Part shown: positions 35,904-44,928 of the stretch, piece after piece
How the letters are laid out: each line of letters opens with the position of its first letter
How positions within the stretch are numbered: position 1 is the stretch's first letter
NCBI RefSeq assembly: GCF_048269565.1
Contig: NZ_JBLXIK010000005.1
Location: 124,001 to 188,000, forward strand
DNA from: Maricaulis sp048269565
Lineage (GTDB): Bacteria > Pseudomonadota > Alphaproteobacteria > Caulobacterales > Maricaulaceae
Length of the DNA: 64,000 bases
Direction of reading: 5' to 3'
Translations under genes and position numbers: made by a program
Notes under the pieces: generated by a model
Seen by the model: the letters and a program-made list of their open reading frames with translations, nothing else
Databases searched by the model: none
What the model was told of the DNA's origin: nothing

Positions 35904-37340
35904 CTAGGACTTGATGTCTTTGGCCGCGGCAGGAAAGCTGAGCGAAGCGCGCAGGCCCGGCCCGTGCTCGCCCTCGACCACGCCGGGGCCTTCTTCAATC
36001 CGGAATATCCCGTTGTGGATATCGCTGATCGCCTGCACCAGCGACAGGCCGAGGCCGGACCCGGGCAGGGTACGCGAATTGTCCAGCCGGACGAAGCGCT
36101 GCACCACGCGCTCGCGATCGGCTTCCGGCACACCCGGACCGGTATCGGTGACGGACAATTCAATCATGCCATCAGCCGTCTGCCGCAAGCGCAATGTCAC
36201 GGCACCGCCGGACGGCGTATATTTGACGGCATTGTCGAGCAGATTGGCCAGCGCCTGTGACAACAGCCCGCGATCGCCGAGCATGGTGAGGCCCTGCTGC
36301 ACCTCGCTGTCAAAGGAGAGGCCCTCGTCCTCGCAGACCGGCTGGTAAAGCTCGGCCAGATCGGTGGCGATATCGGCCGGATCCAGGCGCACCAGGGCGC
36401 TGCGGCTCTCGCCGGCCTCCAGCCGCGACAGGGAGAGAATGGCGTTGAAAATGCCGAGCAATTCATCGGTGTCGGCGACGGCGCGCTCGAGTGCCTGCTC
36501 GCGCGCCTCGATATCGCCATCCTCGCGCAGGGCCTCGTCGAGCCGGTTGCGCATGCGCGTCAGCGGTGTGCGCAGGTCATGGGCGATGCTGTCGCCGGTA
36601 TGACGCATGCGATGCATCAGCGCCTCGACCCGGTCGAGCATGGCATTGAAATTTTCGGACAATTCGTCGAGCTCGTCGCCGGTGAAATTGCGCGGTGCCC
36701 GGCGTTTGAGGTCGCCGGCCTTGACGCTGCGCGCGACCGCATTGATTCCGTCCAGACGGCGCACGAAGCGGCGGCTGACGAATATTCCCGCCGCCACACC
36801 CAGCGCCAGCGCCAGGGCCGATGCAGCCAGAATGGTGTTGAGCATCCGCCCGACCAGGCGGTTCTCGTCGTCGACATCGAGGCCGACAAACAGGCGATAG
36901 CCGCTGGGCAGTTCGAGGATCTGGCCGCGGCCGGCGCGGTCATCCTTGTCGGTCTCTTCGGTCCCGCCGGCGGGCGGACGCCGATAGGTGAAACGCACCC
37001 GCCCCTCATCATCGGGCTGGACATCAGGCAGGCCGGACAGATTGCCCGACAGGGCCCGCCCGGACGGGTGAACCAGCAGATAGAGATAGTCGGCACCGCC
37101 GCCGACGGTGCGCTGCAGGATATAGCGGTTGATGTCGCGGATACCGCCGACCTGGAAACGCTCCTCAAGGACGGCGACCTCATCCTGGATCGATTCATCG
37201 GCGCGACGCATCATCATCCCCGCCGACGCCACATAGACGAAAGCGAGGATGACGAAGCTGGAGAGGGCGAACAGGCCGGCCGACAGGAGGGTTTGCCGGA
37301 AGGCCGTCGTTCTCAGAAAGGCGGCGCCGCGATTGCTCAC
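35904..37340 (-). CDS. Sensor histidine kinase of the degP-linked two-component system
   Basis: A 478-residue kinase starting at GTG. Two membrane helices (17-40 and 167-188) bracket a periplasmic sensor of about 125 residues. HAMP (about 190-245) is followed by HisKA with His254 (SIAHDLRTPLTRMRN) and an ATPase domain with the N box LLDNAVKYTPSGG, DTGPGVP and GSGLGLSL. It lies 6 bases after its regulator gene. The neighbouring degP suggests envelope-stress sensing, although no signal is known. Confidence 0.9.
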   Translation of the reverse strand: MSNRGAAFLRTTAFRQTLLSAGLFALSSFVILAFVYVASAGMMMRRADESIQDEVAVLEERFQVGGIRDINRYILQRTVGGGADYLYLLVHPSGRALSGNLSGLPDVQPDDEGRVRFTYRRPPAGGTEETDKDDRAGRGQILELPSGYRLFVGLDVDDENRLVGRMLNTILAASALALALGVAAGIFVSRRFVRRLDGINAVARSVKAGDLKRRAPRNFTGDELDELSENFNAMLDRVEALMHRMRHTGDSIAHDLRTPLTRMRNRLDEALREDGDIEAREQALERAVADTDELLGIFNAILSLSRLEAGESRSALVRLDPADIATDLAELYQPVCEDEGLSFDSEVQQGLTMLGDRGLLSQALANLLDNAVKYTPSGGAVTLRLRQTADGMIELSVTDTGPGVPEADRERVVQRFVRLDNSRTLPGSGLGLSLVQAISDIHNGIFRIEEGPGVVEGEHGPGLRASLSFPAAAKDIKS

Positions 37341-37346
37341 GACCGA

Positions 37347-38018
37347 TCAGGCCTGCAGGCGGTAGCCGGCCCCGCGCACCGTGTGCAGCAGCGCACGCGG
37401 GAAGGGCTTGTCGATCTTGGAGCGCAGGCGCGAGATATGGACATCGATCACATTGGTCTGGGGGTCAAAATGATAGTCCCACACCTTTTCCAGCAACATG
37501 GTCCGTGTCACCACCTGGCCGGAATGCTTCATCAGGAATTCCAGCAGGCGGAATTCGCGCGGCTGCAGCAGGATTTCCTCCTCGCCGCGCACAACCTTGC
37601 GGGCGAGCAGGTCCATCTCCAGATCGCCGACCACCAGCCGGGTCTTGACGGCGTCAGGGTCACGGCGCCGGGCCAGGGCCTCGACGCGGGCGAGCAGTTC
37701 GGCGAAGGCGTAGGGCTTGACGAGATAATCATCACCGCCAGCCTTCAGCCCCTCGACGCGATCATCGACCTCGCCAAGGGCCGAGAGGATCAGCACCGGC
37801 GTGCGGACATTGTCGGCCCGCAACGCCGCCACCATGGTCAGACCGTCCATGCGCGGCATCATCCGGTCGACGACGAGCACGTCATATTCGGCGGCGCGGG
37901 CCATTTCCAGGCCCTCTTCCCCGTCGGGGGCGTGGTCGGCGACATGGCCGGATTCGCGCAGGCCCTTCCGGATATAGTTGGCCGCCTCGCGGTCGTCTTC
38001 AACGATCAGAATGCGCAT
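37347..38018 (-). CDS. OmpR-family response regulator of the degP-linked system
   Basis: A 223-residue regulator. The receiver domain has Glu7-Asp8-Asp9, phospho-acceptor Asp51 (VVDRMMPRMDG) and the Lys in YLVKPYAF. The winged-helix output domain (about 125-223) ends with VHISRLRSKIDKPFPRALLHTVRGAGYRL. The ATG at 38018 fits family length; an open extension upstream does not. It lies 16 bases after degP and 6 before its kinase gene. A perfect direct repeat upstream of degP is a candidate binding site. Confidence 0.93.
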   Translation of the reverse strand: MRILIVEDDREAANYIRKGLRESGHVADHAPDGEEGLEMARAAEYDVLVVDRMMPRMDGLTMVAALRADNVRTPVLILSALGEVDDRVEGLKAGGDDYLVKPYAFAELLARVEALARRRDPDAVKTRLVVGDLEMDLLARKVVRGEEEILLQPREFRLLEFLMKHSGQVVTRTMLLEKVWDYHFDPQTNVIDVHISRLRSKIDKPFPRALLHTVRGAGYRLQA

Positions 38019-38034
38019 GGCTGTGTCCTTCAGG

Positions 38035-39543
38035 TTATTCGTCGTCGCCAAGCTGGAGCGCGATATAGCGCTGGCCGGCCTGGGTTTCGACGAGCAGGAG
38101 AATGGCGCTGCGATTGCCGGCGCGGGCCGCATTGACGGCCTCGCGCAGGGCCTCGGTCGATCCGACCGCGCGGCCGCCCGCCTCCAGAATGATATCGCCG
38201 CGCGACAGACCCTTGCGGGCCGCTTCACCGGCGGGTTCCAAGGTTTCGATCACCAGGCCGACAGTGCCTGCGGGAAGACCGCGACCGTCGCGGACCTCAT
38301 CGGACAGTGGCGACAGGCTCATGCCGAAGATGTCGACCGTGGCTTCGGCCTCTTCCCGGCTGGGCAGCTGGTTCAACGTGCTGTCATCAGGGCGTTCGCC
38401 CAGTTCGACGCGCAGGGTGCGCTCGCGCCCGTCGCGCAGGATGCGGAAGCGCACTTCCGTACCGGAGGAGAACTCGCCAATGCGGCGGGTCAGGTCGCGG
38501 GAGTTGTCGACGCCCTGGTCATTGACCGACAGCACCACATCCTCGCGCTCGAAGCCCGCCTGGTCGGCCGGACCACCGGCGACAACGGAGCTGATGATCG
38601 CACCTGTGCTCTGGTCCAGGCCCATGGCACTGGCGATGTCCTCGGTGACATTCTGGATGCCGACGCCGAGCCAGCCACGCGAGACATGGCCGGTTTCGCG
38701 CAGCGAAGCGACGACGCGTGCTGCGACGTCAGAGGGAATGGCGAAGCCGATGCCGACACTGCCGCCGGTCGGCGAGAAGATCTGCGAATTCACACCGACC
38801 ACCTTGCCGTCGAGGCTGAAGGTCGGGCCGCCGGAATTGCCGCGATTGATCGGCGCGTCGATCTGCAGGAAATCATTATAGTTCGAATTGCCGATCTCAC
38901 GGCCCGTGGCCGAGATGATACCGGCTGTCGCGGTACCGCCAAGCCCGAAGGGATTGCCGACCGCCACGACCCAGTCACCAACGCGGTAATGCGGCTGGTC
39001 CTCAAGCGTGACGAAGGGGAATTCGATGTCTTCATCGACTTTCAGCAGCGCCAGATCGGTCTGCGGATCGAGACCGATCACACGGGCCGGATAGGTATCG
39101 CCCTCGGCGGTGCCGATGGTGATCTCGGTGGCGCCTTCGACAACGTGGTTATTGGTAACCAGATAGCCATCGGCCGAGATGAAGAAACCGGAACCGAGCG
39201 ACTGGCGCGGCTGGGCCGTCTGAGGCAGCGCGCGGCCACCGAACTGACGTTCGAGCCATTCACGCATTTGCGGCGGCACATTCTCGAGATCGGCGCTGCC
39301 GGTGGCCGGATCGGGCACCGAGCTGGCCTGGATCGTCACCACGGCCGGGCTGACATGCTCGATCAGGTCGGCAAAGGACATCGGCGCGCCGGCGGGAATC
39401 GCGGCGGTGAAATCGGGTTGGGAAATCTGTTGCATCGCATGCGCAGGGGTCACCGCCTGATCGAGCAGGGAGCCGGCAGCAAGTGCGGCGAGAACCAGAA
39501 CTGAAACCCCGCCGAGGCGGCGGATTTTGGAAACTGACATCAT
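38035..39543 (-). CDS. degP: Periplasmic serine protease/chaperone DegP (Do family)
   Basis: A 502-residue HtrA protein. A signal peptide (about 1-36) is followed by the trypsin-like domain with the triad His133 (VTNNHVVEG), Asp163 (TDLALL) and Ser237 (RGNSGGPT). Two PDZ domains come after (about 285-375 and 405-500). It degrades or refolds damaged periplasmic proteins. It opens an operon with an OmpR-type regulator and kinase, implying that protease level and its control are linked. Confidence 0.94.
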   Translation of the reverse strand: MMSVSKIRRLGGVSVLVLAALAAGSLLDQAVTPAHAMQQISQPDFTAAIPAGAPMSFADLIEHVSPAVVTIQASSVPDPATGSADLENVPPQMREWLERQFGGRALPQTAQPRQSLGSGFFISADGYLVTNNHVVEGATEITIGTAEGDTYPARVIGLDPQTDLALLKVDEDIEFPFVTLEDQPHYRVGDWVVAVGNPFGLGGTATAGIISATGREIGNSNYNDFLQIDAPINRGNSGGPTFSLDGKVVGVNSQIFSPTGGSVGIGFAIPSDVAARVVASLRETGHVSRGWLGVGIQNVTEDIASAMGLDQSTGAIISSVVAGGPADQAGFEREDVVLSVNDQGVDNSRDLTRRIGEFSSGTEVRFRILRDGRERTLRVELGERPDDSTLNQLPSREEAEATVDIFGMSLSPLSDEVRDGRGLPAGTVGLVIETLEPAGEAARKGLSRGDIILEAGGRAVGSTEALREAVNAARAGNRSAILLLVETQAGQRYIALQLGDDE

Positions 39544-39615
39544 GATTCAGGAAGACCTTTCTTGTTCGAGCCGGGGGCAGATTAGGCAGGGGGAAGCTGA
39601 CGGTTGCGTGTCCCA

Positions 39616-39636
39616 AACATTACAATAACATTACAA
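39616..39636. promoter_or_regulatory. Perfect 10-base direct repeat, 11-base period, upstream of degP
   Basis: AACATTACAA occurs at 39616-39625 and again at 39627-39636. Direct repeats one helical turn apart are the usual binding site of OmpR-family dimers. The site lies 73 bases before the degP start codon and 16 bases from the end of the hydrolase-OsmC gene, and the operon downstream encodes such a regulator. Confidence 0.65.
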
Positions 39637-39651
39637 GCGGTAATTTACCCG

Positions 39652-40872
39652 TCATGTTTCAGACGGGCTGCCAGTCTCGTGGGTCTGCACCAGAACCGGG
39701 CCGTGCAGCGTGCGGTGAACCGGGCATTTGTCGGCGATCTCCAGCAGGCGCTGGCGCTGGGCAGCATCGAGATCACCCTCGAGCCGGATGGCGCGTTCGA
39801 AGATGTCGATCTTGCCCTCATGCCCCTCGGCCTCGCCCTTGCTGTGACGCACCGTGACCGTGACCCGATCGAGCGGCAGGGATTTGCGCGTCGCATACAT
39901 GCGCAGCGTGATCGAGGTACAGCTGCCCAGGGCCGCATTGAGAAAATCATAGGGCGCCGGGCCGCTATCGCCGCCGCCGAGGTCGGCCGGTTCGTCTGCG
40001 CGCAGCACGTGGTGGGCGGCCACGACATGATTGGCATAGGCCCCCTCACCGGTCTCGCGCACCACAACCCCGCCCTCGCGGTCCGGGGCCGGCACCGCAG
40101 GGCGACGATCCTCACCGATATAGCGCAGTGCCCAGGCGGCGATCACGTCTGCGGCATGGATGGCATCGTCCGGATTGCTCAACAGGTGATCGGCGCCATC
40201 GAGATCGAGATAGCTGCGCGAATGCCGCGCCGCCTTGAACAGTCGCGTCGCATTCTCCACCCCGACAGTATTGTCGACCGGCGAATGCGTGATCAGCAAG
40301 GCCGGCTTGAGCGCCGCGACGGCATCCTCGAGCGAATGGTCCTCAAGGTCGTCGAGGAATTGCTTGCGGATACAGAAGGGACGGCCGGCGAGCTCGACCC
40401 TGGCCTCCCCCTTCGCCTCGATCTCGGCAATGTCGGGATGGAAGGCCTTGCGCACATGCGAGGCATCGGCCGGCGCGCCCAGCGTCGCGATGGCACGCAC
40501 CGAGGGCAATTGCGCCGACGCCGCGATCACGGCTGCCCCGCCCAGGCTGTGCCCGACCATCAGGGCCGGCGCCTGGTATTGCGCCGCGAGAAACTCGCCG
40601 GCCTTCACCAGGTCCTGGATATTGGAGGAAAAATTGGTGTTGGCGAAATCGCCCTCGGACTGCCCCAGCCCGGTAAAGTCAAAGCGCAGCACGGCAAAAC
40701 CGGCGCGGGCCAGATGCCGCGAAATCCGGCTGGCGGCGTGGATATCCTTGGAGCAGGAGAAGCAATGGGCAAACAGCGCGAAGGCGCGCGGTGTCCCGTC
40801 CGGCAATTCCAGCCGCGCGGCGAGGGTCTCGCCAAGGGCACCGGTAAATTCAACGCGTTCGGATCTGGCCAT
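39652..40872 (-). CDS. Alpha/beta hydrolase fused to OsmC-like domain
   Basis: A 406-residue two-domain protein. The N-terminal hydrolase (about 1-255) has the nucleophile Ser109 (VGHSLGG), an acid in HSPVDNTVG, and the His in GADHLL. The C-terminal OsmC domain (about 270-400) contains GSCTSITLRMYATRKSLPLDRV with its peroxidatic cysteine, and a second cysteine region near DKCPVHRTL. The hydrolase would cleave an ester or thioester, and the OsmC part reduces organic peroxides. The fusion is known in several bacteria, but its substrate is not. Confidence 0.9.
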   Translation of the reverse strand: MARSERVEFTGALGETLAARLELPDGTPRAFALFAHCFSCSKDIHAASRISRHLARAGFAVLRFDFTGLGQSEGDFANTNFSSNIQDLVKAGEFLAAQYQAPALMVGHSLGGAAVIAASAQLPSVRAIATLGAPADASHVRKAFHPDIAEIEAKGEARVELAGRPFCIRKQFLDDLEDHSLEDAVAALKPALLITHSPVDNTVGVENATRLFKAARHSRSYLDLDGADHLLSNPDDAIHAADVIAAWALRYIGEDRRPAVPAPDREGGVVVRETGEGAYANHVVAAHHVLRADEPADLGGGDSGPAPYDFLNAALGSCTSITLRMYATRKSLPLDRVTVTVRHSKGEAEGHEGKIDIFERAIRLEGDLDAAQRQRLLEIADKCPVHRTLHGPVLVQTHETGSPSET

Positions 40873-40927
40873 GACATTCTCCCTGTCTTGCCGACAGAGA
40901 TAGGGGCGACCGCCGCCAACGCCAAAT

Positions 40928-41416
40928 CTATTGCGGAGACGGTGCGGTCACGTCTGCTTGATCGGACGCGGCGGCATCCTCATCGCCTTCCCACAGGCCG
41001 GCATCACGCAGCGCCTCGGCGACCTCCGGCGGCATATAGCGTTCATCATGCTTGGCCAGCACGGTTTCCGCCTGGAACACACCATCCTCGCGGAACCGGC
41101 CCTCGGCGATCACGCCCTGCCCCTCGCGGAACAGGTCAGGCAAAATGCCGACATAGGCGACCACGACATCCTCGACACGGTCCGTGATGACAAACACCAC
41201 GCCGTCTCCTGCGCCGGGGCCATCGATGGAATTTTCCAGCACCAGGCCGCCGACGCGCACGCGCTCACCGGCCTGCGGCGGTTCGACGGCGATCTCGCTC
41301 GGGCTGTAGAAGAACACGACCGCATCGCGCATCGCGAACAGGCCCAGCGCGACAGCGGCCACCAGAACGAGGGCGGCAAGGGCGATCGTGGCCAGACGGC
41401 GATTGCGGTGACGCAT
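40928..41416 (-). CDS. ccmE: Cytochrome c maturation heme chaperone CcmE
   Basis: A 162-residue membrane-anchored heme chaperone. The N-terminal helix (about 8-28) anchors it, and an OB-fold beta barrel follows in the periplasm. The heme-attaching His123 and Tyr127 lie in the LAKHDERYMPPEV motif. It carries heme from CcmC to the CcmF/H lyase. The ccmF, ccmH and ccmI genes that often flank it are not adjacent here. It shares one base with the upstream methyltransferase gene (TGATG). Confidence 0.93.
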   Translation of the reverse strand: MRHRNRRLATIALAALVLVAAVALGLFAMRDAVVFFYSPSEIAVEPPQAGERVRVGGLVLENSIDGPGAGDGVVFVITDRVEDVVVAYVGILPDLFREGQGVIAEGRFREDGVFQAETVLAKHDERYMPPEVAEALRDAGLWEGDEDAAASDQADVTAPSPQ

Positions 41417-42072
41417 CAGACAGGACTCCGGGAGTGGAACACAAGGGAGAGATTATTGGCCGGCATGACATGGCGGTCCGGCGCAGCCCATCCGGCCGCG
41501 GCGAACAGGGCCTCGACATCGCTGCGGGCGCGCACGCCCCACGCCGGATTGCGCGAGCGCAGCGAGCGGTCGAAATCGAGGTTCGACGGCGCCGTCGCCT
41601 CCCCCTCCAGATAGGGCCCATACAGATAGACCAGCCCGCCGGCGACAACCCGGTCGCGACTGGCATTGGCCAGCGCTTCGGCCACACTCCAGGGCGCGAT
41701 ATGGATCACATTCACACAGACGATGGCATCGAACACGTCCAGCGCGCCAGGCCAGCCCGGCCGGGTCAGGTCGAGATCGATCGACGGGCGCATATTGGGT
41801 GCCGCGTCCGCAGCCCAGGCATCCTGGCTGGTGCGCGAGGCGGGATCGGGATCGCTGGGCTGCCAGTCCAGATCCGGCCGGCGCTGGCACACGGCGACCG
41901 CATGTTCGCCCGTGCCCGAGCCGATCTCGAGAACCCGCGCGCCCTTCGGCAGCAAACGCGCCAGCATATCGCCGATCGCATCGCGATTGCGCGCCGCGCT
42001 CGGCGAGAACAGTCGCGCCGCATCGGCCTGGCGCGCTTCGAGCGCGATCTCGGGAGCTGAAGTCTCGGTCAT
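41416..42072 (-). CDS. DUF938 SAM-dependent methyltransferase
   Basis: A 218-residue class I methyltransferase of the DUF938 type: N-terminal FSPSAARNRDAIGDML, SAM motif I VLEIGSGTGEHAVAV (about 46-60), the acidic end of strand 2 in WQPSDPDP, and VNVIHIAPW. The family members are of unknown substrate. It is translationally coupled to ccmE, a pairing that may only reflect operon packing. Confidence 0.88.
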   Translation of the reverse strand: MTETSAPEIALEARQADAARLFSPSAARNRDAIGDMLARLLPKGARVLEIGSGTGEHAVAVCQRRPDLDWQPSDPDPASRTSQDAWAADAAPNMRPSIDLDLTRPGWPGALDVFDAIVCVNVIHIAPWSVAEALANASRDRVVAGGLVYLYGPYLEGEATAPSNLDFDRSLRSRNPAWGVRARSDVEALFAAAGWAAPDRHVMPANNLSLVFHSRSPV

Positions 42073-42129
42073 GGAGGCGAATTAGGGGTAGCGGACGGCG
42101 AAGGCAAGCATGGCCTGCCTGACGGGACG

Positions 42130-43488
42130 CTATGCCGCGGCGGCGACACCGCGCCGGCGCAACAGCGACGCGGCCTCATTGCTGCCGGCCGCATCGAGGA
42201 GGTCGGCGACGATGCCGAGCGCTTCCTCGGCGCTGACGCGGCTCTGGCCGGTGCTGCCGGCGACCAGGTCGACCAGCATTTTCCCCGCTTCCAGCATCCG
42301 TTTCTCGACCTGCTCGTAAATCCGCTTCTGGGCACTGGCAATGGCCGCGGCATTGGCGTGTTCACGAGCGCGAAACAGGAAATAGAGCAGCCCGCTCGCC
42401 CGATTGATGGCCTCGGTTGGCGGCAATTGCGCCGGAATGATGCGGCCGCTCCGGCCGCGCCGCGGCTCGGGCAGGCCGGCATCCAGCGCCAGCGGCACCT
42501 TCTCCATCACCTTCTCGACATTGCTCGAGGCCTCGGCCCGCAGACCAAACAACGAGCGTCCCCAGCGGCCATCCTTGCGAATGCCAAATTCCTGGACCAT
42601 GCCGGTGGAATAACCGACATAGCGCTCGAACACGCCGAAATAGGACTCGGCCTCCGCGCGGTCGGCCGGTGGGTGTTTAAGCTTGGCAGCGAAATAGCCG
42701 GTGTCGGCGAGGACGCTGTCACCGATCGCGGCCAGCTCCGTCTTGGAGACGACAAGATCGTCGGCGCGCCGGCCAATCTTTTCGACGACGCGAAAGACCT
42801 GCCAGGGAGAGGTCAGCCGCCCCATCACCAGCATGAGCAGCCAGACGGCGGCCTCCGGCGCTTCCTCGATCAGGATTTCATGCCGCGCCCGCACTGTTTC
42901 GACCAATGCCGGATCGAAATCCTCGATCACGACGGGAATATCGGTCATCGCCAGCGCCAGGTTCTCGCTGGATTGCAGCAAAGTAACGGCGTCGTGGAGC
43001 ATCGGGCGGCAATCGGAACCGAATCGCTTGTCGAGCGCGACCATGTCCTTTGGAACCCGTTCCGCCTTCGCAACGCCTGCTGCCAGGGCCTCGGCGGCGC
43101 GGCGACGAAGCTCATGCCAGACCGGATCGCTGACGGGCTTGCGGCACTTGCGCGCCTCCTCGACCAGATCCTGCGCCAGCTCCCGGCCAAGCCAACCCCA
43201 CATCTTGCTGAGGTCATCCGGGCTGAAGCGGAATTTTGACGGTGGTGCCTTGTCCGGCTCGGCGGTCAGGGCCCTCAGGGGTTCAAACATCCAGGCCTTG
43301 GCCAGGTCACCGGCCGGCTCGTTCAGGCTCGCCTCCAGCTCGTCAAACAGCTGCAGCATGGTTTGTGAGGCCGGATCCGCGGCCGCCCCCGCCTGCGCCG
43401 CCCCGTACAGGTTTGCGCGCATTTGCGGCGGCATGCTGCGCCAGAGCGCCTCCAGCTTGCTTCTTTTTGCCGACGAAAGATTTGGCAT
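42130..43488 (-). CDS. Conserved hypothetical protein, 452 residues
   Basis: A soluble, mostly helical protein without signal peptide or membrane helix. Notable segments are the N-terminal SSAKRSKLEALWRSMPPQM, a central VYVFRVVEK-like region (WQVFRVVEKIGRRADDLV), FGVFERYVGYSTGMVQEFG, and an arginine-rich link before a helical C-terminus. I do not recognise the family. It stands alone: the methyltransferase gene starts 58 bases downstream and the next kinase gene ends 61 bases upstream. Confidence 0.7.
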   Translation of the reverse strand: MPNLSSAKRSKLEALWRSMPPQMRANLYGAAQAGAAADPASQTMLQLFDELEASLNEPAGDLAKAWMFEPLRALTAEPDKAPPSKFRFSPDDLSKMWGWLGRELAQDLVEEARKCRKPVSDPVWHELRRRAAEALAAGVAKAERVPKDMVALDKRFGSDCRPMLHDAVTLLQSSENLALAMTDIPVVIEDFDPALVETVRARHEILIEEAPEAAVWLLMLVMGRLTSPWQVFRVVEKIGRRADDLVVSKTELAAIGDSVLADTGYFAAKLKHPPADRAEAESYFGVFERYVGYSTGMVQEFGIRKDGRWGRSLFGLRAEASSNVEKVMEKVPLALDAGLPEPRRGRSGRIIPAQLPPTEAINRASGLLYFLFRAREHANAAAIASAQKRIYEQVEKRMLEAGKMLVDLVAGSTGQSRVSAEEALGIVADLLDAAGSNEAASLLRRRGVAAAA

Positions 43489-43548
43489 CGGTGAATAAGG
43501 ACCGTGACTACAGACGGCGAGTATTCAACAGTTGTGGTTAACGTGGCT

Positions 43549-44928
43549 TTATCGTGCTGTGGTGGGCAAGGTCAGACGCACACACAACCCGTCAAGTGTA
43601 GACCTCGACAATACAACACCACCATCATAAGCCTTTGCCAAATCTGCAACAATGGCCAGGCCGAGACCGGATCCCGGCGCCTGTTCATCCAGACGCACCC
43701 CGCGCTGCAGCGCCGCCTCGCAGCCGGCCTCGTCAAGACCAGGGCCATCATCCTCGATCAGGAGTTCAAGATTTCGCTCGTCACCCTGCCGCGCCGACAC
43801 CATCACCCGGGACGACGCCCACTTGCAGGCATTGTCCATCAGATTGCCGACCATTTCCTCGAGGTCCTGGCGTTCGCCGCGGAATTGCAGATCGGGTTCG
43901 AGCCGGGTTTCGATGGACACCCCGCGCCGGGCATAGATCTTGTTGAGGGTACGCGCGAGATCGCCGACGGTCGGCTCGACCCCGGTCCGGGCACCGATCG
44001 CCTTGGCGTGGGCGGCGGCACGGGCACGGCGGAGATGATGGTCGACCTGTTCGGCCATGATCGCGGTCTGGCGGCTGACCAGGTCGCCGAAACCGCCACC
44101 GGCCTCGCGCGCCTCATTGGTGAGGACAGCGATCGGGGTTTTCAGCGCGTGGGCCAGATTGCCGACATGGGTGCGCGAGCGCTCGACCAGTTCGCGTGAA
44201 TGGTCGAGCATGGCATTGAGTTCATCGGCGAGCGGCTGCAGCTCGACGGGGAATTGACCGTCAACGCGCTCGCTGCGGCCCTCGCGCACATCGGCAACGC
44301 TGTTGCGCATGCGCAGGACCGGCGCCAGCCCGATCCGGACCTGGAAGAAGACACCGGCCGCGATCGCGGCGGCGAAGCCGAGCAACAGAACAGCGGAAGT
44401 AATGGCAAAGTTACGGACATCACGGTCAGCCGGACGGCGGTCCTCGCCCGCCATCATGATCACGACATCCTCGCGATCGGGCAGGAGCACGGCCTGGGCG
44501 ACCACGCGCAAGGGTTCTCCGGCCGGCCCCTTGGCGCGGCCCGTCACGATCTGGCCCGGTGAGGCCTCGGCCCGGTTGCGCAGCCCCTGGGAGGCCGCCA
44601 GGGTCTCGTCCCACAAGGAACGTGAAACGATCAATATACTGGCTTCGCCGCGCTCGCCGGCATCGACGATCTGCCAGTAGCGGCCCGAGAAGACACGGCC
44701 ATAGGCCGGATCCGACGGACGGCGGGCCAGGGCGACCGCGCCACTCTCATCGGTCTCCGCTGCCGCGACCAGCGCCCCGACAATACTGGTGAGACGATCA
44801 TCAAGCGTGCGGATCACCGATCGCTGATAGAGCGTGCTCAGCGCAATCGCGCCGACCAGCAGCAGGGCCAGTGCCCAGGCCGCTGCGCCGGCAAACAGCC
44901 GGAAGGCAAGTGAGACGCGGGAGGTCAC
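43549..44928 (-). CDS. PhoQ-type sensor histidine kinase
   Basis: A 459-residue kinase starting at GTG, overlapping its regulator gene (GTGA). Two membrane helices (about 10-33 and 174-196) enclose a periplasmic domain of about 140 residues. HAMP follows, then a H box with His260 in NLAHALKTPIAVLTNEA, the variant typical of the PhoQ/PepSY-linked group. The ATPase domain has LMDNACKWA, DDGPGLDEA and GSGLGLAI. The periplasmic signal may be divalent cations, by analogy only. Confidence 0.88.
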   Translation of the reverse strand: MTSRVSLAFRLFAGAAAWALALLLVGAIALSTLYQRSVIRTLDDRLTSIVGALVAAAETDESGAVALARRPSDPAYGRVFSGRYWQIVDAGERGEASILIVSRSLWDETLAASQGLRNRAEASPGQIVTGRAKGPAGEPLRVVAQAVLLPDREDVVIMMAGEDRRPADRDVRNFAITSAVLLLGFAAAIAAGVFFQVRIGLAPVLRMRNSVADVREGRSERVDGQFPVELQPLADELNAMLDHSRELVERSRTHVGNLAHALKTPIAVLTNEAREAGGGFGDLVSRQTAIMAEQVDHHLRRARAAAHAKAIGARTGVEPTVGDLARTLNKIYARRGVSIETRLEPDLQFRGERQDLEEMVGNLMDNACKWASSRVMVSARQGDERNLELLIEDDGPGLDEAGCEAALQRGVRLDEQAPGSGLGLAIVADLAKAYDGGVVLSRSTLDGLCVRLTLPTTAR

